From Lithodes maja (taxonomy: Eukaryota; Arthropoda; Malacostraca; Decapoda; Lithodidae): a stretch of DNA of 64,000 bases. Location of the stretch: positions 124,001-188,000 of the forward strand of contig JBAKBP010000781.1 in NCBI GenBank assembly GCA_037953745.1. Direction: 5' to 3'. This document shows positions 1 through 10,439 of this stretch, piece after piece. Below the pieces are notes generated by a model. The model was given only the letters and a program-made list of their open reading frames with translations, made no database searches and had not been told where the DNA came from. Position 1 is the first letter of the stretch. The number at the start of each line of letters is the position of its first letter. Made by a program: the position numbers and the translations under genes.

Positions 1-1088
1 ATCATTAGTTCCACTAATTTCTTCTTATCTTCATAACAGAAAAATACGTGTAATGGTAGATGGCCTTTATTCTCAATTTCACTCAATAAATGCTGGTGTT
101 CCCCAGGGATCAGTTTTGGCCCCAATTCTGTTCCTCATTCATATCAATGATCTCATATCTACCACTCATAATCCAATACATTCCTACGCAGATGACTCAA
201 CACTCCACAGTTCCTTCACATTTACCAATTCTTTCACCCAACCCGATCTTATAAATTCAAAAATAAACACTGCAATTTCTCTGAACCAGGACCTTTCTAG
301 AATTAATGGATGGGGACAAAAGAATCTAGTTTCCTTTAATGCACAGAAAACCAAGTACATTCAATTTTCTAACCGACAGAATCTCACTGACTCCCATATA
401 TTTTTTAATGATGTAAATATTCCCACTTCCCCTAGTATTGACATTCTCGGTGTAACATTAACTACTAACTTGAGCTGGACACATTATGTTAGAAGCATTG
501 CTAAGAATGCCTCTAAAAAACTGGGACTCCTGTACAGAGTTCGAGAATTCTTCACTGACGAGCAGTTGGCCGTGATATATAAAAGTCATGTGCGTTCTCA
601 GATGGATTACTGTTCACCTCTGTGGGGTGGAAGTGGAGTGGTTGCATTGAGGCAGTTGGACAAAATTCAAAATAAAGCTATTAGATTAATCAATAACCCT
701 GCAATCACACAGGACCTTCCTACATTATCCATACGAAGAAACGTTGCATCCCTTGCATTATTCTACAGATATTTTCACAGCAATTGTTCCGAGGAACTTG
801 CTTCAATTGTGCCGCCTCTCCACATCTTTCCCCGTAGAACTAGGGCAGCTGAGAGCGCCCATGAATTTACACTTTCTCCTCCACAATGCAGGACTTCTGC
901 TTATCAGAATTAATTTATCCCCAGAGCTACTACTCTTTGGAATTCACTTCCCTCGAATTGCTTTCCACAAACTTACAATCTACAAATGTTTAAATCCAGT
1001 TGTTACAAACATTTTATGAATGGAGGATGCCTTTAGGCACATGGACCTTTTTTGTTTTATCTGTGTTTTCCTTCCTCCGTTCATTGTC

Positions 1089-1122
<34 letters not shown>
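1..1122 (+). mobile_element. LINE-A copy 1, 3' end with poly(A) tail
   Basis: This is the 3' part of an APE-type non-LTR retrotransposon closely related to the minus-strand copy at 26.1-29.2 kb. It enters from beyond the left window edge. It ends in a run of 30 A residues at 1093-1122 and abuts a gypsy LTR-like sequence that continues at 1123. The same LTR sequence is seen without the LINE near 11,137, so the LINE inserted into the gypsy copy. The clade (CR1/Jockey supergroup) is not resolved from the sequence alone. Confidence 0.88.
2..1036 (+). pseudogene. LINE-A ORF2 fragment: RT fingers-palm end and C-terminal domain
   Basis: Frame 2 is open from the window edge and encodes the distal half of a reverse transcriptase: GVPQGSVLAPILFLIHINDL (motif B region), then SYADDSTLH with the catalytic YADD, then the thumb and C-terminal region with MDYCSPLWGG. 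The frame is cut at 911-913 by TAA, where the 26-kb copy has TCA. Past it the same frame continues (WNSLP, CYKHFMNGGCL) to a natural-looking stop at 1034-1036. One nonsense change therefore removes about 40 residues. The enzyme would reverse-transcribe the element's RNA at a nicked target. This copy lacks the endonuclease within the window. Confidence 0.87.
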
Positions 1123-1125
<3 letters not shown>

Positions 1126-2100
1126 TATAAATTGCCTTGTTCTCATATTGTATTTATTTGATGAATATCTTGTTTCTTCCTGTTTAGTGAATCCACATAA
1201 CTCGTGCATGTGTAGCATAACACTGGTAGCTAGCGTCGGTGCTGAACACAGAGAAGTGTAGAATTCAAGAGGCTTATACATGTGAAACAAGAATATAAAC
1301 AGTCAAGATGGCACAATGGCCCCACGTCCCCATACCCAAGTATGATACAGAACTCTATTACATTACATGGTTAAACCGATCCTAGATTTAGTATACGAAG
1401 AAGATGCTCAAAGGATAATAATCATTCTCACACATTTAGGCAAAGCAGTATCTTTAATAACAGGAAGAGTAGAAGTTGGCCAAACATGGGACTAGTTAAA
1501 AAAAATAGTCAACAAGTCAACCTCAGCACCATCATGCCGACGACATAATTGCATCAATCATATTATTCGAAGGAAACTTTGCGGCAGCCTTCCCTCATGC
1601 ATCTCAAGATGAGAAAAACAATCACCTCTTCAATTAATTTCTCAGAATTCTCCCAAGCATAGTCCGGGAACATTTCGCCTTGCACAATCCAGTGGGCATA
1701 GACAGGGACCTAACAACGGTCCGAAGATTCTTTGCTACCACTGCTGCAAAATGCTAACGGATAAATGCAGTCCGGAGGATCCTGACACAACCCCAACTCG
1801 TTACCCCTAGGAACCCAGGAACCTCCCCCAGAAAAAGTGTACACAAAAATCAAATAAATGGGGTTGAAGGTACGATTACAGGTAGATACAGGTGCCGCCC
1901 GTTTGTGCCTATATACCCATTTATATCATAAACACTGAATACATTACAGGCCTCCCCCATAAGTCTAATAGGGACACGAGATGAGGCCCTTACATTAACC
2001 TCGCCGCTGCGCAGCCTATGTAGTATACACCATAATATTATGCCTGTGCAGAGGTATTTACATTGTTTCCTCACTAAAATCGTTATTTTACCATAAATAT
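1123..2100 (+). pseudogene. gypsy-a: decayed Ty3/gypsy LTR end, gag and protease
   Basis: Aligns with 11,137-11,870 through an LTR-like end, a putative primer-binding site (TGGTAGCTAGCGTCGG, about 1225-1240) and a gag start at 1308 (MAQWPHVPIPKYD). The gag frame stops soon after. At 1733-1768 a zinc-knuckle-like CYHC...DKC lacks the expected His and is too short for CX2CX4HX4C. At 1858-1920 the reading MGLKVRLQVDTGAARLCLY contains the aspartic protease motif DTGA (1885-1896). Frames are broken many times, so this is a dead copy. Family assignment rests on DTGA plus the RT/RNase H/integrase pieces of the second copy. Confidence 0.72.
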
Positions 2101-2395
2101 CATTAATTCTTATCCATATGAGCCTATTTTACATTTAATATGAAGATAGTAACATGTTACAACAATAAAACAAGCGGGAAAAGTGTTTGGATGGCGAGAA
2201 ACGTGAAATAAAGTAGAGCGGTTCAGTCATGAACTTTGAGGAGAGAGAGACCACATCCTCCCTCCACCAGCTCTGGTGAGAGACTGGAGGTAGTGTGAAC
2301 TACAATTCTCTCTCCATCCTCCACCTCCACCCTCCCTCATTACCTACAAGCTGGGTGACGAGTTTTGGCGCCATAAATATACCGATAATTACAGG
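2101..2395. other. Unassigned 295-bp stretch
   Basis: AT-rich then pyrimidine-rich sequence with GAGAGAGAGA and CCTCCACC tracts. I see no coding frame, no RNA gene and no repeat shared with the rest of the window. It may be gypsy-a pol or LTR sequence decayed beyond recognition. Confidence 0.5.
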
Positions 2396-2636
2396 AATAA
2401 TAATAATAATATTAATCTTCTGGTTACTTATATAGCGCCTGTATCTCCTCCTTCGAGGATTCACAAGCGCTGGCTTTCTTTAGTCTACCAGAGACCATTA
2501 CCAATCCCCCTTGCTCATGGAGATATGGTAACCGCCGGCTATGTCCCAGAAAAACTGTTCAATCTGAGCGGGGATTGAACGTGAGATCATCAAGATGGGA
2601 ATCAGGCACGCTATCAACTGAGCCAGCCGGACGGCT
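2396..2636 (-). mobile_element. tRNA-derived SINE-1, copy 1
   Basis: On the minus strand the head carries a box A-like TGGCTCAGTTGATAGCG and a box B-like stretch containing TTCAATCC, both RNA polymerase III promoter elements inside a decayed tRNA. The 3' tail is an (ATT)n run, seen on the + strand as AATAATAATAATAAT. A near-identical copy lies at 8,880-9,120 in the same orientation. SINEs have no ORF and are mobilised by a LINE RT. Which LINE partners this one cannot be told, since no tail match to a LINE here was found. Confidence 0.82.
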
Positions 2637-2700
2637 AAGAAATAGGTGATAATTGAAGGGGGGGGGGGAAGTTTTAAGTGCTACTGGGGCCTTTTAAACG
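2637..2700. repeat. Poly(G) run and spacer
   Basis: Short sequence with a G10-11 run near 2658-2668 between SINE-1 and the inverted small repeat. Nothing else is visible. Confidence 0.6.
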
Positions 2701-2787
2701 TTTTTTTTTTAGGCCTAGGATCTTAAGAGTCTTCCCGCAGTCGCCCAGTAAAACCTCCTAAGAGTCTCCCCGCAGCTGCCGGGTTAA
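2701..2787 (-). repeat. Small TTAA-ended repeat, inverted partner of 6,646-6,774
   Basis: Read on the minus strand it starts TTAACCCGGCAGCTGCGG, contains two sub-units of the type CTGCGGG-AGACTCTTA-GAG, and ends in an A10 run. The same unit lies at 6,646 on the + strand, so the pair brackets CR1-a as inverted repeats. TTAA sits at the GC-rich end of both, as in piggyBac-type ends, while the A-run is more SINE-like. The class is not settled. Confidence 0.6.
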
Positions 2788-3012
2788 AAGGTGAGACCAG
2801 CCCCTTAGCTGTGATAACCCCGAAACCATTCGTCTCAACTGTTCACCTATTAATAGTTTCTGACTTCCGTTGTCAAAATTACGACGAGTTGGCTATCTAG
2901 GCTTGGACCTCAATAGAAAAGTTGCAGGCCCAAATAGACTGTGCCGGCCGCAACACCAAGGTCACTATATATCATATGCATATCATCTCACAAGCAGTCA
3001 CCCAGAGCGCCC
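2788..3012 (+). pseudogene. gypsy-a internal fragment
   Basis: Matches 11,870-12,168 of gypsy-b (for example CCCGAAACCATTCGTCTCAA and GCAGTCACCCAGAGCGCCCT), with about 90 bp missing after GACTGTGCCGG. No open frame. The match stops at GCGCCCTCA, where CR1-a begins. Confidence 0.7.
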
Positions 3013-3138
3013 TCACTTCAGTGCTCTCACTTCAGCGACCTGAAGTGAGATAAGTGTTTTTAAAGTAAGTTTAGTGTTTTTAAAGTGAGTTAAGTGTTTT
3101 TAAGTGAGTGAAGTGATCTGAAGAAAGTGATCGTCACC

Positions 3139-4218
3139 ATGCCTCGTGCCTGTACGAACTGCGCCGGTAGGTTTGGTGCTTCCATGTTTGCTCCTGCCGA
3201 TCCACAAGTCTACCGACTCTGCCAGCAACGAGAGGATTTGACAGCAAAATTGGATGAAGCCCACAACAAGATCAACGCCCTCACCAGGAAGCTGGAATCA
3301 CTCCAAGAGTTTGTAACACTAAACGTTTGAGTATCACTAACTCCAATTGTCTCAACTCCAGCATCCACCACCGCCCCAACGTCATCTGCCAACAATCCAA
3401 CACCTGCAGTAGCCACTGCAGCAGATGCTTCTGATGAACTTGAGCCGACATCAAACCAGGACAGCCGCTCTGTTCACCTTAATCTCTCCCCCACTCCTCG
3501 TGCAAGAAGCCTGCTAGCACAAACAGTACCAACCCCTCGCCCCTGTTCTAACCACTCCTCTCCCCGACCTGTACGCAGAGTCTCGCCACCACAGGTTTCC
3601 GGATTTACACCAGTGAGAAACGGTGCATGGCCAACGCAGAAAAGGTCTCATCTACCAGTCACAATGTCAAACAGATTTGAGATCTTGGTAGAGATGGAAG
3701 ACGAACCAGAAGAGACCAGGCTCATTGGGGATTCCATCCTACGAGGACAGGTCGAAGAGTTCTGCGACAGAGTCCCAAATCGACGAAAAGGATTTTGCAT
3801 CCCAGGAGCTGGACTGGACGACATTGTGGGAGCCTTTGAAGATACCACAAAAGATGCAAACGAAAATACCCTTTTTGTCATCCATGCTGGATCAAATGAC
3901 GTCATGTGCACCAGATCCGAAGAGTTGATGGAGAAATATTGCAAGACGATCCAGCACTACAAAAACAAGTCAAGGAATATCATCATCTCAGGCATTCTCC
4001 CCAAGATCGACGCACCTGACAAATTCTACGACAAGGCCTTCAGCACAAATAGCCGACTAAAATATTTGTGTCTGAAGGAAGAAGTTGAATTTATCAACTT
4101 CTGGGATAACTTTTATAACCAGCCTACTCTGTTCCGCAAGGATGGCACTTATCTAAACCCTGTGGGTTCAGCACGCATGGGTCGTCTCCTACACGAAGCA
4201 GTCCGCAGCCATGGATAA
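3139..4218 (+). pseudogene. CR1-a ORF1: zinc finger plus SGNH (GDSL) esterase, one nonsense codon
   Basis: The ATG at 3139 sits in GTCACCATGC. The N-terminus has C5-x2-C8 and a second pair in which the third Cys is Tyr (VYRLC against ICRFC in CR1-b), then a heptad-like helix to LNV. TGA at 3328-3330 replaces the Gly codon present in CR1-b; the same frame is otherwise open to 4218. A Pro/Thr/Ser-rich linker leads to the esterase: GDSI (Ser codon 3733-3735), AGSND (about 3889-3900) and DGTY (4141-4152). In the family block V is DxxH; here the His is Tyr, so catalysis is probably lost. PHD-like and esterase domains are established for CR1 ORF1 proteins; their role in retrotransposition is not well defined. 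Confidence 0.85.
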
Positions 4219-4338
4219 AAAAAACGCCATCCGAGAAGAAGCAGCAGTGACATAAATCATCCAACGCCAAGCAAAAAACAGAGGCAACCGAGGACCACCA
4301 GCGATAAGGACCGAAGACAGCGAGGACCGAGGACAACC

Positions 4339-6645
4339 ATGAACATAAATGTAAATCCGACAAGAACCAAAAATATTATTAAAGAGCGTTCCGTGAGTTC
4401 TAAAATTACAAATTTAAAGGGTTTCTATGCAAATGATCGTAGCATATGCAATAAATTTTCAGATTTAGAGGAGCTAGTGTTTACAGAAAATTATGATGTG
4501 ATTGGCATAACAGAATCTTGGCTCAATACAGAAGATAGAGACTTTTTAGCAGAGTATTCACTTCACGGTTATGTAATGGTTGAGAAAAGCCGTATAAATC
4601 GAAATGGAGGTGGCATTTTACTTTATATCAAAGAAAGTCTTAACCCTACTCTCTTGTCAAAACCTCAAATTGTGAACGTCGACACATCTTTTGTGCTAAT
4701 AACGAATAATAAAGGTACAAAAATAATACTTGCGTTAATATACAGACCTCCAGCTCAATCAGTGCAAACTGACCGAAAAATTTACGAACAAATTGCAGAT
4801 GTAAGTAACTCACAAGATACCGTAATTTTTGGCGACTTTAATTTACCTGTGACCAAGTGGGGCGATACTCTTACTTCACACTCCGGACATGACTTGTATA
4901 CGAACTTGCAAGAGAGTTCGCTTTATCAATTTGTTCGAATGCCGACCCGTGGTAATAACGTTCTTGACAATGTACTTGCAACAAAAGAAGAATTAATAGA
5001 GAATTTGAATGTTGGTGATGAATTCAGTAACAGCGACCATCGTACGATAACTTTCACTTTAAAGTTTACTAGTAATGAACCAAATAGTAGCATCGAAAAA
5101 GTCCCTAATTTCAAGAAAGCAAACTTTCATAAACTTAGAGCTATGTTTAAAGAAACTGACTGGAGCTTTTTAATTAACAATAACGACATAAATACATCTT
5201 GGAAGTTATTCGAAACCACTTACCTAAAAGCAGTGCAAGACTGCATACCATCGAAAATACAGCGTCCAGGCCATACTAATAAGCCCAAATGGTGGAATAA
5301 AGATATTTCAAACTGCCTGCTTGCTAAACAAAATTGCTAATGATAGATTAAAATCCTCACAAAATGACGAAGAACGGGTGAAATTTGTAGAGCTACGACG
5401 CAAAACCATAAAGTTAATTAAGCAAAGTAAAAAGACCCTAGAGTTACATATTGCGAATCAAAGTAACACAAACCCCAAAGAATTCTATAGTTATATCAGA
5501 AAGAAAAAAGTAGTGACTTCAACAGTTGGACTGTTAGTCGATGAAAATGTAGAATACACCAAAGACGAAGTACAAATGAGTAATGCCCTCAATACCTTCT
5601 TTGCATCAGTTTTTACAACAGAAGACCTCAGTGATGTCCCTACACCATCGCCGATTCAGATTGATAATTCAGATGTTCTAAGCAATATTACCGTTACAGA
5701 GAGAGAAGTAATGAATTGTTTAGATAAACTCAAGGTAAATAAAACGCCTGGACCTGATACAATCTCGCCCTAGAGTTCTAAAGGAAGCTAAGGATAAGTT
5801 CTCCATACCACTGACATTACTATTCAATAAATCTTTGCAGTCTGGAACTATGCCTGATCAGTGGACGCTAGCCAACGTAACACCAATATTAAAAAAAGGC
5901 AGCAAATCCCTACCCAGTAACTATCGTCCAATTAGCTTAACTTCAGTTGTATGTCAAATGCTAGAAAACGGTCATAAGAGACAGACTCGTAAATTACTTA
6001 GAGGAAAATAACATACTTAAAGATACTCAACACGGCTTTCGTAAAAAACGTTCCTGTTTAACAAACCTCTTAGACTTCTTCCACGATATCCTCAACCTCT
6101 ACGATGAGAGTAAAGCTGTAGATATTATATACCTTGATTTTCAAAAGGCCTTTGACAAAGTTCCCCACAAACGTTTACTGCTAAAACTAAAAGCGCATGG
6201 AATACAAGACGGTGTGTTGAAATGGATAGAAAATTGGCTCAGCGACAGAAAGCAAAGAGTAGTCATAAACGGTAAGGCATGTAAATGGACAATGTAAGTA
6301 GCGGGTACCCCAGGGATCGGTACTAGGACCAATTCGCTTTCTAATTTACATCAACGACATAGATGAGGGTCTCACCTGTACAATCTCAAAATTTGCTGAC
6401 GATACAAAAATTGCAAATAGTGTACTCTCAAAAGAACAAGTTGACAATATGCAACACAATCTAGATAAATTGTCATGTTGGGGCCCAAATTTGCAGATAA
6501 ATGTAAAGTACTACATATCGGATACCTAAATGAGAAAGCAAACTATTTGATGAATGGCACTCAGCTTAAGAATGTAAACAGGAAACCGATCTGGGAGTAA
6601 CAATATCGAGTAACCTAAAACCGAGTCAACAATGTTCAGAAGTTG
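4339..6645 (+). pseudogene. CR1-a ORF2: AP endonuclease and reverse transcriptase, multiply frameshifted
   Basis: ATG at 4339, 120 bp after the ORF1 stop. Frame 1 (4339-5340) covers the whole APE-like endonuclease (YDVIGITESWL, GDFNLPVTKW, SNSDHRTITF). A frameshift near 5330 moves to 5321-5773, a 1-bp insertion at TCGCCCTAG (about 5767-5774) breaks that, and the RT part to 6645 has several more indels, including loss of the segment before ADKCKVLHIGYL. It would nick DNA and copy RNA if intact. This copy cannot encode an active enzyme. CR1-b and CR1-e are the better templates for the family. Confidence 0.88.
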
Positions 6646-6744
6646 TTAACCCGGGAGCTGCGGGAAGACTCTTAAGAGTTCGCCCGGCGGACTGCGGGAA
6701 GACTCTCCTGAGTAAGTAAAATTAAAAATCAACTTTTGACATCG

Positions 6745-6774
<30 letters not shown>
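6646..6774 (+). repeat. Small TTAA-ended repeat with poly(A), + copy
   Basis: Starts TTAACCCGGGAGCTGCGG exactly at a TTAA that is native to CR1 ORF2 (GTTGTTAAGAAGGC in the other copies). It contains two CTGCGGGAAGACTC sub-units and ends in a 28-29 A run. It is the inverted partner of 2,701-2,787. The CR1 sequence does not resume after it. Confidence 0.62.
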
Positions 6775-6775
<1 letters not shown>

Positions 6776-7275
6776 ATTTTTATTTATTTTTTTGGCCCCT
6801 GGGCCATGCAAAATCTCAGTCCTCTACCTCCCCTCCTTCCCCACTTTCTCCTATCCCTCAGTTATCACCTATTTTCCCTATTATTCCCTTATTCTGAGGT
6901 ATATTTTCGTGCTAACATTAGCGAGTTGCAAGCAGGGTGTTGTCATCACTGATGGCCAATCGAGTGCAAGAGAGAGAGAGAGAGTATCGATCGACTGTGT
7001 CTCAGTGGCCTTGGGGGAAATTGGCGGGAAAGGAGTTTGCCTCACCCATAGATTATACAACTCGCGGGCTATATCTCCGATTTTGACCATCCAAACGCTG
7101 TTTTCACTCGTTTTATTGTTGTTTCAGGTTAATACCTTTATAATCAACCCATAATAGGCGCATATGGATAATTATTAATGCTATTAATGGTACAATGAAT
7201 ATTTTAGTGACGAAAAACCTCAAATACGTCAGCACAGGGGGACGTTTTCATTTACCCCCGTGCGCACTTCAGAGG
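6775..7275. other. Unassigned stretch, 500 bp
   Basis: Contains a pyrimidine-rich part, a GAGAGAGAGAGAG tract near 6970-6984 and otherwise unique-looking sequence. I found no RT, transposase or exon signature on either strand. Confidence 0.45.
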
Positions 7276-7665
7276 TTAACATTGTTCTGGCTACTATTAC
7301 ATGTTTATATTACAGTAGTTGTGGTATACAGTACAAGATCATTTGTGCCATCCAGTACCGGTACCGGTGCCGTCCTTTTAACATTGTTCTGGCTACTATT
7401 ACATGTTTATGTTACAGTAGTTGAGGTATACAGTACAAGATCATTTGTGCCGTCCAGTACCGGTGCCGGGTGCCGTCCTTTTAACATTGTTCTGGCTACT
7501 ATTACATGTTTATATTACAGTAGTTGAGGTATACAGTACAAGATCATTTGTGCCGTCCAGTACCGGTGCCGTCCTTTTAACATTGTTCTGGCTACTATTA
7601 CATGTTTATATTACAGTAGTTGAGGTATACAGTACAAGCATCATTTGTGCCGTCCAGTACCGCGG
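7276..7665 (+). repeat. ~100-bp tandem repeat, four copies, truncated by gap
   Basis: Units begin TTAACATTGTTCTGGCTACT at 7276, 7378, 7481 and 7577 (periods 102, 103 and 96). Length differences come from how many GGTACC/GGTGCC hexamers end each unit. The fourth unit runs into the N gap, so the true copy number is unknown. Confidence 0.9.
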
Positions 7666-7865
7666 NNNNNNNNNNNNNNNNNNNNNNNNNNNNNNNNNNN
7701 NNNNNNNNNNNNNNNNNNNNNNNNNNNNNNNNNNNNNNNNNNNNNNNNNNNNNNNNNNNNNNNNNNNNNNNNNNNNNNNNNNNNNNNNNNNNNNNNNNNN
7801 NNNNNNNNNNNNNNNNNNNNNNNNNNNNNNNNNNNNNNNNNNNNNNNNNNNNNNNNNNNNNNNNN
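7666..7865. other. Assembly gap of 200 N
   Basis: Exactly 200 undetermined bases, so probably a placeholder length. The left flank is a tandem repeat and the right flank a CTAT/CTGT tract, both typical causes of assembly failure. Confidence 0.97.
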
Positions 7866-8150
7866 CTATGTGTGTCCATCTTCTGCCTATCTATGTATAT
7901 GTCTGTCTTTGTTTATGCTTAAGTATTGTTTATGTGCCTACCTGTCTTTGTGTTTGTCTGTCAATGTGTTAGGGTCTCTCCGTATTTCTAATCGACACCT
8001 GAATGGGGCGAAACGTTTTATTATCACCATTAAGGTGCGGCTAAAGAATTATATAATATCGTCAACTGTAAACAAACAAACGATTCTTCATTTTCCTGTA
8101 TATCTGTTTATGTGTCTGTGTGTCTAACTATGCACCTGTCTGTTCATATG
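7866..8150 (+). repeat. Degenerate CTAT/CTGT tracts with a PLE-like scrap between
   Basis: 7866-7970 and 8085-8150 are tetranucleotide-type tracts (CTAT, CTGT, TATG). Between them, near 7995-8020, lies CACCTGAATGGGGCGAAACG, which resembles the conserved GCGAAACG region of Penelope-like element termini. No ORF of that element is present here. Confidence 0.55.
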
Positions 8151-8879
8151 TTTACTGTTTACGGCGTGGGGCCCGTAGAGGGCCACTCTTGGGCGGCATA
8201 ATGTGCGGGGATTGTGCAGGGTGATTATGGATTGGGAATAGGATCAGGAGAAGGATTAGGATTAGGGAGGTAATAACTAGTGATCCTACTTCTAAATTAG
8301 TCAAAAGCGAGACTATTAACTATTATGAAATGGGAGGTAATGCCACTCTTGGATACTGCGGGGGAAAACCAGTGTCTACATAATTATGTCCGTGCGTGCC
8401 TGGTAGGTGATGTATGTTAAGTTGTGGCTGCGTCTCGTAAATCGAATGCTTACATACAATACAATCAATAGCTTAGCGTTATTTTCCATTACATGCATTG
8501 TAACGGTTCAGACGGGGTTGCCTTTCAGTAGTTGGAGTGTACTGAAATACAATAAAATCCCGCCACAGCACTGCCCCACCATTTCATCACCGTGGCTGAT
8601 GTTGGTATAGTGCTAACCGTGCCTCTGCAGCACTTGCACCTGCAGTATCTGCAACCACACCAGCCTTAACAGTGTTACAAAAAGACAGCACCATAACAAG
8701 ACTCTACTGTATATTAGGCAATTTGGACTATAGAACAATAAAGTCCTACCCCAACACTGCAGCAACATGCAAACACTGTTGCCGACACAGGTGTGGTGCC
8801 AAACAGCGCCCAGGTAAGACTCAGTCCCCTGTGGCACTTATCCGCGCCCCACCACACCAGCCTTGGCAGTGCATACCAA
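8151..8879. other. Unassigned stretch, 730 bp
   Basis: Moderate GC, including GGATTAGGATTAGGG near 8250-8265 and a CA-rich part near 8620-8880. I see no gene, no convincing exon and no link to the other repeats. Confidence 0.45.
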
Positions 8880-9120
8880 GATAATCATAATAATAATAAT
8901 CGTCTGGTTACTTATATAGCGCCCGTTCTCCTCCTTCGAGGATTCACAAGCGCTTGGCTTTCTTTAGTCTACCAGAGACCATTACCCATCCCCCTTGCTC
9001 ATGGGGAGATGGTAACCGCCGGCTATATCCCAGAAAAACTTTTCAATCTGAGCGGGGATTGAACGCGAGACCTGCAAGATGGGAATCAGGCACGCTATCA
9101 ACTGAGCCAGCCGGACGGCA
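8880..9120 (-). mobile_element. tRNA-derived SINE-1, copy 2
   Basis: Same family and orientation as 2,396-2,636. The box B complement is GATTGAACGCGAGACC near 9057-9072 and the box A complement CTATCAACTGAGCCA near 9095-9109. The tail is AATAATAATAAT at the low-coordinate end. It differs from copy 1 by a few substitutions and small indels. Confidence 0.84.
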
Positions 9121-9139
9121 AGATAAAAACTTTATTGTA

Positions 9140-9600
9140 TAGTAATGGCTGTTGGTCCACAAGCTCATCACCATCCCTCCTATTAGGCGCCTTTTACGAC
9201 AGGCAGTAGGATGCGTGAGGCATATTCTTTTTTTCCTCCACCATTAGATGAAGGCCACCTTACCCCCTGTGGTTGTAAGGTGTAAATGTATATATTTGTC
9301 TATGTCTATTAAATTGTTAGTGAATATACTGTATATAACATCTGTTGTTTGTTTGTATTTTTCTTGCAATTGGGTCTAGTCTAATGTCTTATTTGAGCAA
9401 AGTGATAGATGTAGTGTATCTGTAATCACGTCTGATCCATCTTGCAGATTTGCTTTGCATGACCTATAGTTTATTAATATTATTGTAAGTGTGTGGATCC
9501 CAGACGGTGTTGCAGTATTCTAAATGTGACCGAATATGTGTTTTAAATGTAAGAAATTTGATGTTTGCGTTACACTTTGTGAGATTCCTGCGCAGGAATC
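9140..9600 (-). pseudogene. Antisense LINE remnant: RT C-terminal region
   Basis: Read on the minus strand from about 9583, a frame gives THIRSHLEYCNTVWDPHT and then, after one stop, SARWIRRDYRYTTSITLLK. This is the post-RT thumb/C-terminal signature of many LINE ORF2 proteins. It decays toward 9370, and the rest to 9140 would be 3' sequence. It is not close to the other LINE families in the window. Confidence 0.68.
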
Positions 9601-9649
9601 ATATTATGGTTTGTGTTTTCGCCAAGTTAATGGCTATCGCTATGCGTCT

Positions 9650-9890
9650 GGTTCATTGTCCATGTGTCAGTCTGTCTGTCTATGTGTATGTAAGTCAACG
9701 TGTATCTCTATATGTCTAGTTTTTCGTTTACATATTTCTATGTTTGCCTGTTTATATGTTTATATTCTGTATGTATCTGTCTGCCTATCTATCTTTGTTT
9801 GTCTGTCTATGTTCAATTGTGTCTGTTGGTATATGTGTATGTCTATCTGTCTTTGTATCTCTCTATCTATGTATCTGTCTGTGAGCTAAA
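9650..9890 (+). repeat. Degenerate CTGT/CTAT microsatellite tract
   Basis: TCTGTCTGTCTATGTGTATG-type sequence throughout. Any reading frames across it (rich in Cys, Leu and Tyr) are by-products of the repeat. Confidence 0.85.
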
Positions 9891-10150
9891 CTAAGATGCA
9901 GCAAATAAGATAGCAAGTATCACCATCTCTACCGCTCCCATACAACAAGGACCTAAATCTCGCTCAACACGAGACCCAGAGTGCCCTTCTTGCCCCGAGC
10001 ATTGCCCACCCCGACAACATCACCAGCAAGACAGTAACCCCCAACCCAGAATCAGGAGCTCACACCGCACTAACCCTTTTCGCCCGCACCACAACCATTG
10101 CCAGGATAGCAGAGAAAGGAGACACTACCTCAGCCACCCTGAACAAGGCT
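9891..10150. other. Unassigned AC-rich stretch
   Basis: A short frame is open on the + strand but shows no motif. It may be part of a decayed retroelement polyprotein upstream of the tandem repeat. Confidence 0.4.
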
Positions 10151-10179
10151 TCAAACAATTCAAACCTAATCTGGTTTTT

Positions 10180-10430
10180 TATGTGGGAGGTTCGACACTG
10201 CCAACACAAACTGAAGTAGGCTCGACGCTGCCAAAATAGGCACGTTTGAGACTGGAAATGGTAGGCCCAAAGCAGCCCAAACCAACTGAGGTAGTCTCGA
10301 CGCTGCCAAAGCAACCAGGTTCGAGACTGGAAGTGGTTGGCCTAAAGCTGCCTAAAAGCCAAGCAGATCATCGTCTTAAAAAACAGCCAGGTTTGAAATT
10401 GGAAGTGGTAGGCTCGATGCTGCCCACTTA
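10180..10430 (+). repeat. Degenerate ~65-bp tandem repeat
   Basis: The elements GGCTCGACGCTGCC and TTCGAGACTGGAAGTGGTAGGC recur three to four times with drift. One frame reads RLEVVGLKLPK-type units across them. It does not match a domain I recognise. It could be a repeated tail of a retroelement protein or a simple minisatellite. Confidence 0.6.
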
Positions 10431-10439
10431 AGAAGATGA

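Larger units (their letters stand above)
3013..6649 (+). mobile_element. CR1-a: decayed CR1 LINE with ORF1 and ORF2
   Basis: CR1 clade non-LTR element, recognised by ORF1 with zinc finger plus SGNH esterase, the ORF2 endonuclease signature GITESWL / GGGILLYIKESL / GDFNLPVTKW / NSDHRTI, and the RT signature YLDFQKAFDKVPHKRLLLKL. The 5' UTR (3013-3138) holds a hairpin at 3026-3049 with 10-bp arms CTCACTTCAG/CTGAAGTGAG and three TAAGTGTTTTTAA-type repeats. The element ends inside ORF2 at its own TTAA (6646-6649), where a different repeat starts. The 3' end is missing. Confidence 0.9.

Noticed and set aside
7421..8127. Reading frames through the N gap
   Set aside because: They consist mainly of undetermined residues and repeat-derived sequence.
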